Source: Bacillota bacterium
GTDB lineage: Bacteria; Bacillota; Clostridia; Peptostreptococcales; Anaerovoracaceae
Direction of reading: 5' to 3'
Assembly: GCA_017515765.1 (NCBI GenBank)
Contig: JAFWFF010000031.1
Span: 1-11,585, forward strand
DNA length: 11,585 bases
In this document: positions 7,161-11,585 of the stretch, in pieces
Numbering within the stretch: the stretch's first letter is position 1
Layout of the letters: each line of letters opens with the position of its first letter
The notes under the pieces: generated by a model
What the model was told of the DNA's origin: nothing
Databases searched by the model: none
What the model saw: the letters and a program-made list of their open reading frames with translations, nothing else
Translations under genes and position numbers: made by a program

Positions 7161-8198
7161 TCAGTCGATCATTCCGATCGCCTTCAGAACGTCGTGGTTG
7201 CTCTGATAGTCGGCTTTCCATCTGGCGGTGATGCCTTCCATGGAGTCAAGAACTACGGGGTTGCCGAGGTTCTTGAAGGTCTCCTGCATCTCCGGAGTCT
7301 GCATGATGTCGAGGATCGTGTACTCCAGATATTTCAGGATGGCTTCATCGGTGCCTGCAGGAGCAGCAAATGCGTACCATGTTCCGCCGTTGGTCTTGTA
7401 ACCGAACTCGGTGATGGCCGGTACGTCGGGGTTGATGTCCTGACGCTCGTTGGCAAGTACTACGACCGGGACGAAGTCTCCGGACTCATAGTATGCGGAC
7501 GGCTCGGCATAGATGGAAGCTACAGCGTCGATGTGTCCGCCGAGAAGAGCGGTACAGGCAGCAGCGCCGCCGTCATAAGCGATGTGGTTCAGCAGGTTGG
7601 AGTCATCAGCGATCTCGAGTCCGAGAGCGGATACTGCAACGTGGTGAGCGCCGCCGGCTCCGGAGGTTCCGTAGGTGATGGAGCCCGGATTGGCCTTTGC
7701 GGCATTGATCAGGTCGTCAAATGTCTTGTAGGGACCGTCAGCCTTGACCGTGATGAAGGTCGGGGAAGCGGACACCTGGCAGATCGGAGCAAAGTCCTCA
7801 TCGGTGTAACCGACGTCGGAAGTCCAGGGCGAAAGCGTGCAGGCACCCATCGCGGTGAGGATCAGGGTGTATCCATCGGGCTTTGCAGCTGCGAGAGCCG
7901 CCATACCGACTGCTCCGGATGCGCCGGGCTTATCGTCTACGACGACGGAGACGCCGAGTCTCTCGGCAAGTACTTCACCGACTGCTCTGGACATGAGGTC
8001 CGAGCCGCCGCCGGCGGAATACGGGCAAATGATGGTGATGGGCTTCGAAGGCCATCCATCGGGAGGTGCTACTTCACCGGAATCTCCCTGGTCTGCGGGT
8101 TCGGGCTCAGTGCCGCCGCCGCTGTCTTTGCCGCCGCATGCTGCCAGGACGAAGATCATGGCAACGATCAGCATGATAGCTAAAACTTTTCTTTTCAT
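7161..8198 (-). CDS. tctC: Tripartite tricarboxylate transporter solute-binding lipoprotein TctC
   Basis: The 345-residue protein captures the substrate outside the membrane and hands it to TctAB. The N terminus is a lipoprotein signal: MKRK, a hydrophobic stretch, then a lipobox with cysteine 21 (VLAACGG), followed by a flexible Gly/Glu/Pro-rich linker to about residue 50. The binding domain starts at WPSKPITIICPYSAGGGSD and carries VVVDDKPGASGAVGMAAL, both typical of the TctC/Bug family. A lipid anchor rather than a free periplasmic form suits a Gram-positive host, although lipidated forms occur elsewhere. I start at ATG 8198, six nt after AAGGAGG; an upstream in-frame start at 8216 would add six residues ahead of the signal and overlaps the previous gene's stop. 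The start is 14 nt after the aldolase stop. The ligand cannot be read; TctC proteins typically bind carboxylates. Confidence 0.95.
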   Translation of the reverse strand: MKRKVLAIMLIVAMIFVLAACGGKDSGGGTEPEPADQGDSGEVAPPDGWPSKPITIICPYSAGGGSDLMSRAVGEVLAERLGVSVVVDDKPGASGAVGMAALAAAKPDGYTLILTAMGACTLSPWTSDVGYTDEDFAPICQVSASPTFITVKADGPYKTFDDLINAAKANPGSITYGTSGAGGAHHVAVSALGLEIADDSNLLNHIAYDGGAAACTALLGGHIDAVASIYAEPSAYYESGDFVPVVVLANERQDINPDVPAITEFGYKTNGGTWYAFAAPAGTDEAILKYLEYTILDIMQTPEMQETFKNLGNPVVLDSMEGITARWKADYQSNHDVLKAIGMID

Positions 8199-8212
8199 TG
8201 GTTCCTCCTTAC

Positions 8213-9142
8213 TCACTCTTGAGAGTTTTTAAGTTCTTCATACATCGCGTCAACTTCTTTAACTTTTTCTGCTATTCTCTTCTCTTCTTCGGGGGTGGTC
8301 ATATCCTGCGGCCAGATGACGCGCTTGTTGATATGCCCGCGAAGCGAGATCGCATACTTTGCTGCTGCTGTTCCGTTCTTCGTCATCGCGAGGATCTTGG
8401 AAGATTCGCGGAGCAGTTCGTCATACTTCCATGTGAGCGCCACGTCGCCGGAACGGGCTGCGTTGAACGCGCTCATGAACATCTGCGGGAAGCAGGGGCT
8501 GAGTGCCGGGATGAATCCGGCGGCTCCGAACAGGACCTCTGACAGAGCCTGGGCGGTCGCGCCGCTCAGGATCGCGAAATCGCGTCCCTGCATCTCATGC
8601 ATCACTTTAAGGAATCCGGTATAATCTCCCGAACTGTCCTTTACGCCGACCACGCGCTCGTCCAGTTTTCCGATCTTAATGATCGTGTCGGGTGTGAGCT
8701 TAAGGCCTGTGAAGGGCGGGATATTATAAATGATGAGTTCCGGAATGTCGGTCTGCTCGAGGATCCTCTCGAAGTGGCGCACTGTCTCGTCCTGCGAGGT
8801 GTGGCGGTCATAGAAGATGGATGTGACCGCTGCCGTGGTGACGCCCAGATCCTGAGCGCGTTTGATGTTCTCAATGACCCTGCGCGTGCTCGTATCCATG
8901 CAGCCGGCCATGACCGGGATGCGGCCCTTGACCTGGTCTACCGTGATACGGATGGCGTTGTCGCGCTCTTTCTGGGTCAGAGCCATCGTCTCGCCGTTTG
9001 TACCCGCGACGAGGATACCGGTCAGTCCGCCCTCGATACAGTACTCAAGCAGAGCACGATATCCCTCCTCGTCAACGTTTTCATGTTCATCGATCGGCGT
9101 GACTATCGGCGGGATCACGCCGTGAAACTTGCATTCTTTCAC
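8213..9142 (-). CDS. DHDPS/NAL-superfamily pyruvate aldolase (not a true DapA)
   Basis: The 309-residue TIM-barrel class I lyase forms a Schiff base with pyruvate or a 2-keto acid and makes or breaks a C-C bond. Lysine 168 in VVGVKDSSGD is the Schiff-base residue, tyrosine 139 in IIYNIPP is the proton-relay residue, tyrosine 111 is also conserved, and GTNGE at 47-51 is the carboxylate-binding loop. Phenylalanine 144 stands where E. coli DapA has arginine 138, which grips aspartate semialdehyde, so lysine biosynthesis is unlikely. A catabolic 2-keto-4-hydroxy acid aldolase, such as a KDG-type one, fits better. The start is GTG 9142, because GGGAGG lies 5 nt upstream; an ATG at 9199 would add 19 residues but has no good ribosome site. 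It is the first gene of the operon, about 81 nt downstream of the predicted sigma-54 start point. Confidence 0.9.
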   Translation of the reverse strand: MKECKFHGVIPPIVTPIDEHENVDEEGYRALLEYCIEGGLTGILVAGTNGETMALTQKERDNAIRITVDQVKGRIPVMAGCMDTSTRRVIENIKRAQDLGVTTAAVTSIFYDRHTSQDETVRHFERILEQTDIPELIIYNIPPFTGLKLTPDTIIKIGKLDERVVGVKDSSGDYTGFLKVMHEMQGRDFAILSGATAQALSEVLFGAAGFIPALSPCFPQMFMSAFNAARSGDVALTWKYDELLRESSKILAMTKNGTAAAKYAISLRGHINKRVIWPQDMTTPEEEKRIAEKVKEVDAMYEELKNSQE

Positions 9143-9146
9143 GCTT

Positions 9147-9154
9147 ACCTCCCT
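9147..9154 (-). promoter_or_regulatory. Ribosome binding site that fixes the GTG start of the aldolase
   Basis: AGGGAGGT on the minus strand, with 5 nt (TAAGC) before GTG 9142. It is the only strong Shine-Dalgarno match in the leader. It decides the start against the upstream ATG at 9199, which is preceded only by purine-poor sequence. Confidence 0.85.
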
Positions 9155-9233
9155 CTGCTGATACCGGTATGCATCCGGCGTTATCTGAATAGGTGTCATC
9201 TAAAGCGGATCTTTCGACCCGGATAGAGATATA

Positions 9234-9249
9234 TGCAAGGACCGTGCCA
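9234..9249 (-). promoter_or_regulatory. Sigma-54 (-24/-12) promoter of the catabolic operon
   Basis: The minus strand reads TGGCACGGTCCTTGCA, an exact match to the RpoN consensus TGGCACR-N4-TTGCW. The invariant GG is at 9248-9247 and the invariant GC at 9236-9235, with correct spacing, predicting transcription start near 9223. It points into the eight-gene minus-strand operon. Next to it, transcribed the other way, is an activator with an intact GAFTGA sigma-54 contact loop, which strongly supports the call. Confidence 0.95.
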
Positions 9250-9325
9250 TTTTTGATTTGTTATTTTATAAACAGATCGGCCGCGGAAGGTCGCAGAATT
9301 ATCAGAAAATTCAACACTTGCACCG

Positions 9326-9339
9326 GCCGGTCGACCGGC
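9326..9339. promoter_or_regulatory. 14-bp palindrome, candidate activator site
   Basis: GCCGGTCGACCGGC is a perfect 14-bp palindrome. It overlaps a second palindrome, ACCGGCCGGT (9322-9331), so three copies of the half-site ACCGG/CCGGT are packed into 18 bases. Its position, about 103-116 bp upstream of the predicted sigma-54 start, is right for an enhancer. A chance GC-rich palindrome cannot be excluded. Confidence 0.5.
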
Positions 9340-9355
9340 ACGCCGTGAGATGAGC

Positions 9356-9418
9356 GCAAAATGCCGTTTGCAAATTGCGACTTTTTGCAAAATGCTTGTC
9401 AATTTGCGAACAAAATGC
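9356..9418. repeat. Cluster of short TTTGCRAA / GCAAAATGC repeats
   Basis: GCAAAATGC occurs at 9356-9364 and 9387-9395, with a near copy ACAAAATGC at 9410-9418. Interleaved are TTTGCAAA (9367-9374), TTTTGCAAAA (9383-9392, palindromic) and TTTGCGAA (9403-9410), spaced 17 and 19 bases apart. The cluster is 130-195 bp upstream of the sigma-54 start. Its last member lies within the -35/-10 spacer of the regulator's promoter. It may be a set of regulator binding sites serving both activation and autorepression; this is inferred. Confidence 0.55.
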
Positions 9419-9424
9419 TATACT
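9396..9424 (+). promoter_or_regulatory. Sigma-70 promoter of the PrpR-type regulator
   Basis: TTGTCA (9396-9401), a 17-bp spacer, and TATACT (9419-9424). Both boxes are close to TTGACA/TATAAT and the spacing is ideal. Start is predicted near 9431, giving a leader of about 33 nt with AGGAGG at 9451-9456 before ATG 9464. Confidence 0.85.
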
Positions 9425-9463
9425 CCTATTGCTTTGACATATCTTGATACAGGAGGACAGCGG

Positions 9464-11383
9464 ATGGATTATTCCATAGCATTCATACTGCCCGGCCTCA
9501 AGACCAGCCAATCGGTACGGCGCTATCTTGAGGAGAGAGGGATCGACTACCCGGTGCTCGCCAGGTCGACCGCAGAAGCGGTCCAGGCCGCGCAGAACCT
9601 TATACCAAAGGGCCTGAGGCTCGTCATATCCTACGGACTCACCATGCTGCAGATAGAGAACTCGCTTCCGGTCCTTACGATGGAGCTTCCTTTCAGCGGC
9701 CTTGATACGCTTGTCGCTGTGAGGCAGGCGATAGAGAAGACAAAAAACGGAAAGATCGCCCACGTCGGAACGCCGCACATGTACCATCTGGTCAGAAGGA
9801 GCCTGACTCTTCTCGGACTGGACGAGGACCTGGTGCACTTCTGCGAGCTGACTAAGGATTCCAATCAGGAGCAGCGCGTGCAGGACATGCTCGACGAGGG
9901 TTACGATACGATAATAGGCGGCTTCAAGGTCGCGAACTACGCCCGCGAGAAGGGCAGGGAAGGCATCGAGTTCGACGTGGACGAGCTGTCCATCGAGATC
10001 GCGCTCCTGAGCGCCCAGACCACGGTGAACAACCTGCGCCGTTCCGAGGAGAGGAACGAGCTCGAGCGCGCAATAATGAATTCCAGTTCAGACGGGGCAA
10101 TTGTTCTCGACCCGTCGCACCGCATAACTCTTCTGAACCCCGCGGCGCTGGAGATATTCGGGAAGCCTGCGACCCTTCTCACCGGAAGAGCCCTGGAGGA
10201 AGCGCTGGCAGACAACCGGCTTGTGGATATCGACACATATAACGCCATGCCGGACAGGCAGACCCAGAACTCCGTCCCCGTGGTGCTGAGAGAGCTTCCC
10301 GTAACGATAAACGGCGAGAACCGCGGCAGCGTCGTCTCGATCAAAAAGGTCTCGGAGATCCAGGAACTCGAATACAAGTCAAAAAAGGACATCCTGCTGA
10401 AGGGCCTGGTCGCCCGCCATACGTTCGCGGACCTGCTCGGAGAAAGCCCGGCGTTCCTCCGCGCGAAGGAACAGGCCGAGGGCTACGCGGCCTTTGACAG
10501 CCCGCTCATGATCTACGGGGAGACCGGAACGGGCAAAGAACTGTTCGCGCAGAGCATCCACAACGCGAGCCCCAGGAAGGACCAGCCTTTCGTAGCGATA
10601 AACTGCGCGGCCCTGACCGAGACTTTGATCGACTCCGAACTGTTCGGCTACGTCAAGGGCGCGTTCACGGGAGCCAGCAAAGACGGCAAGCAGGGACTTT
10701 TTGAGATAGCCAACAACGGGACGATATTCCTCGACGAGATATCGGAAACGTCGCTTTCCATACAGGCCAAGCTCCTCCGCGTGATCCAGGAAGGCGAGGT
10801 CATCAGGGTCGGCGGCGACAAGGTCATAAAAGTCAACACCCGCGTGGTCTGCGCGACGAACAAAGACCTTCAGGCGCTGATACGCGACGGCAGATTCCGC
10901 GACGACCTCTATTACAGGCTCGCGGTGCTGGACGTGGCCATCCCGCCGCTCCGGGAACGCCCGGGAGACATCAGGCTCCTGGCTGAAGCCTTCCTCATGA
11001 GCAGCGCCAAAAAATTCGGAAAGCAGATCGAAGGGATATCGCCCCGGGCCATGGATATGCTCGCGTCGATGCCGTTCTACGGAAACGTCCGCGAACTGCA
11101 GAGCGTGATCGAGAGGCTGGTGATAACCTCTGACGAACCTGTGATAAGCGTTAGGTCGCTGGACAGGATAAGCCTCCGGACATTTGATTCCGCAACGGCA
11201 GGCCGCCGACAGATCTCCGAGCCCCTGAGCATCAAAGGCAACGAGCGCCAGCTCATAATCGACGCCCTGGCGGAATGCGGAGGCGCGAAGCGCGACGCTG
11301 CGCAGATGCTCGGGATCGACCTTTCGACTCTCTACCGCAAGCTCAAGAGCTACTCGATCGCTCCGGAAGAATACGCGAGCTGA
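9464..11383 (+). CDS. Sigma-54-dependent transcriptional activator with PrpR-type sensor domain
   Basis: The 639-residue enhancer-binding protein is built in four parts. Residues 1-190 form a PrpR_N-type sensor (LVISYGLTMLQI, LPVLTMELPFSGLDTL), the domain that in PrpR senses 2-methylcitrate. Residues 195-305 are a PAS-like domain (AIMNSSSDGAIVLDPSHRIT, NPAALEIFG) between helical linkers. Residues 320-555 are the AAA+ ATPase, with Walker A GETGTGKE at 352-359, the GAFTGA sigma-54 loop at 399-404, Walker B GTIFLDEI at 419-426, and RFRDDLYYRL around 477-486. Residues 590-630 are a Fis-type helix-turn-helix (AAQMLGIDLSTLYRKL). The intact GAFTGA says it activates RpoN promoters, and one lies divergently next to it. 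I start at ATG 9464 because AGGAGG precedes it by 7 nt and the promoter lies inside the longer frame that begins at 9350. The inducer is unknown; it need not be 2-methylcitrate. Confidence 0.95.
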   Translation: MDYSIAFILPGLKTSQSVRRYLEERGIDYPVLARSTAEAVQAAQNLIPKGLRLVISYGLTMLQIENSLPVLTMELPFSGLDTLVAVRQAIEKTKNGKIAHVGTPHMYHLVRRSLTLLGLDEDLVHFCELTKDSNQEQRVQDMLDEGYDTIIGGFKVANYAREKGREGIEFDVDELSIEIALLSAQTTVNNLRRSEERNELERAIMNSSSDGAIVLDPSHRITLLNPAALEIFGKPATLLTGRALEEALADNRLVDIDTYNAMPDRQTQNSVPVVLRELPVTINGENRGSVVSIKKVSEIQELEYKSKKDILLKGLVARHTFADLLGESPAFLRAKEQAEGYAAFDSPLMIYGETGTGKELFAQSIHNASPRKDQPFVAINCAALTETLIDSELFGYVKGAFTGASKDGKQGLFEIANNGTIFLDEISETSLSIQAKLLRVIQEGEVIRVGGDKVIKVNTRVVCATNKDLQALIRDGRFRDDLYYRLAVLDVAIPPLRERPGDIRLLAEAFLMSSAKKFGKQIEGISPRAMDMLASMPFYGNVRELQSVIERLVITSDEPVISVRSLDRISLRTFDSATAGRRQISEPLSIKGNERQLIIDALAECGGAKRDAAQMLGIDLSTLYRKLKSYSIAPEEYAS

Positions 11384-11404
11384 ATGAAATAGGAGGGACC
11401 TATA

Positions 11405-11585
11405 ATGAACGAACCTTTTGTAAAGATAGACCTTCACGGACTCAGGCAGGAGGAGGCGGTCAGAGCGATCGACAAGGCGCTCGCCTCAGCGGGGCCTGGG
11501 ACCTACCATCTGCAGATCGTCCACGGATACAACCGGGGCACAAACCTGAGGTCGATGATCCGGGACTGGTACCGTGACGATCCGA
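11405..11585 (+). CDS. Small Smr-domain protein, N-terminal part (cut by window end)
   Basis: Sixty codons are present before the edge. The protein opens with FVKIDLHGLRQEEAVRAID and continues with LQIVHGYNRGTNLRSMI, which match the two hallmarks of the Smr domain (the LDLHG motif and the HG-x-G loop before a helix). Smr domains occur at the end of MutS2 and as stand-alone proteins, where some show nuclease activity. Here the domain begins at residue 5, so this is a stand-alone form or an N-terminal Smr domain. ATG 11405 follows AGGAGGG and lies 21 nt after the regulator stop, so the two are probably co-transcribed. A link to the catabolic pathway is not evident. Confidence 0.85.
   Translation, partial: MNEPFVKIDLHGLRQEEAVRAIDKALASAGPGTYHLQIVHGYNRGTNLRSMIRDWYRDDP

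Larger units (their letters stand above)
9143..9463. other. Divergent control region between the operon and its regulator
   Basis: These 321 bases hold no supported gene. From left to right they contain the aldolase leader (9143-9223, including the palindrome ATACCGGTAT at 9161-9170), the sigma-54 promoter, an AT-rich tract at about 9249-9274 that stands out from the GC-rich surroundings and could favour bending, two overlapping palindromes at 9322-9339, a cluster of TTTGCRAA and GCAAAATGC repeats at 9356-9418, the regulator's sigma-70 promoter, and its ribosome site AGGAGG at 9451-9456. An open frame reaches back to 9350 upstream of the regulator but lacks a ribosome site. Confidence 0.8.

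Noticed and set aside
7194..8183. A 329-residue plus-strand open frame opposite tctC.
   Set aside because: Antisense shadow of a well-supported lipoprotein gene, with no ribosome site or family motif.
2..9142. A complete sulfo-Entner-Doudoroff pathway (SDR, IlvD/Edd-type dehydratase, aldolase, aldehyde dehydrogenase).
   Set aside because: The family list is suggestive, but the dehydratase C terminus looks like true IlvD, it is convergent and separated by a terminator, no lactonase is present, and the aldehyde dehydrogenase is of acylating type. Kept only as a distant possibility.
9250..9275. An IHF site in the AT-rich tract between the sigma-54 promoter and the upstream repeats.
   Set aside because: AATCAA is present on the minus strand, but the following TTR of the consensus is missing. 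Only AT-richness supports it.
9350..9463. A 38-residue N-terminal extension of the sigma-54 activator.
   Set aside because: The extension covers the regulator's own -35/-10 boxes and has no ribosome site. ATG 9464 has AGGAGG at ideal spacing and gives a normal PrpR_N start.
1..11585. CRISPR arrays, tRNA or rRNA genes, insertion sequences or phage genes.
   Set aside because: No regularly spaced repeats, tRNA-like cloverleaf, transposase frame or terminal inverted repeats were seen. The window is packed with metabolic genes.

Overview
The window reads as one catabolic locus from an anaerobic, GC-rich bacterium. A Clostridia-like Gram-positive is my best guess, with Synergistota or a similar anaerobe as the alternative. 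The guess rests on strong AGGAGG-type ribosome sites, a short lipoprotein signal ending in an L-A-A-C lipobox, a tripartite tricarboxylate transporter and a stand-alone Smr-domain protein. None of these is a definitive taxonomic marker.

Layout: (1) Positions 2-619, plus strand: the 3' end of an IlvD-type dehydratase gene, closed by a strong hairpin shared with the convergent operon. (2) Positions 725-9142, minus strand: eight tightly spaced genes transcribed right to left. In transcription order they are a DHDPS/NAL-family pyruvate aldolase, tctC (solute-binding lipoprotein), a short-chain dehydrogenase, tctB, tctA, a D-2-hydroxyacid dehydrogenase, an LDH2/MDH2-type hydroxyacid dehydrogenase and a CoA-acylating-type aldehyde dehydrogenase. 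(3) Positions 9143-9463: a dense control region. It holds a consensus-perfect sigma-54 promoter firing into the operon, palindromes and repeats placed where activator sites would be expected, and a good sigma-70 promoter firing the other way. (4) Positions 9464-11383, plus strand: a sigma-54 enhancer-binding protein with a PrpR-type N-terminal sensor domain. (5) From 11405: the start of a small Smr-domain gene.

The parts fit a self-contained inducible module. The PrpR-type activator, expressed from its own sigma-70 promoter, would sense a small carboxylate or CoA-linked metabolite. It would then open the sigma-54 promoter and switch on uptake (TctCBA) and breakdown. The enzyme set suggests a hydroxy-carboxylate is oxidised (SDR and/or hydroxyacid dehydrogenases), cleaved by the aldolase to pyruvate plus an aldehyde, and the aldehyde converted to an acyl-CoA. 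The substrate cannot be read from the sequence. Two adjacent dehydrogenases from families of usually opposite stereochemistry recall the SlcC/ComC sulfolactate pair, but no sulfo-lyase, sulfopyruvate decarboxylase or Xsc is present here, so that is a hypothesis only.
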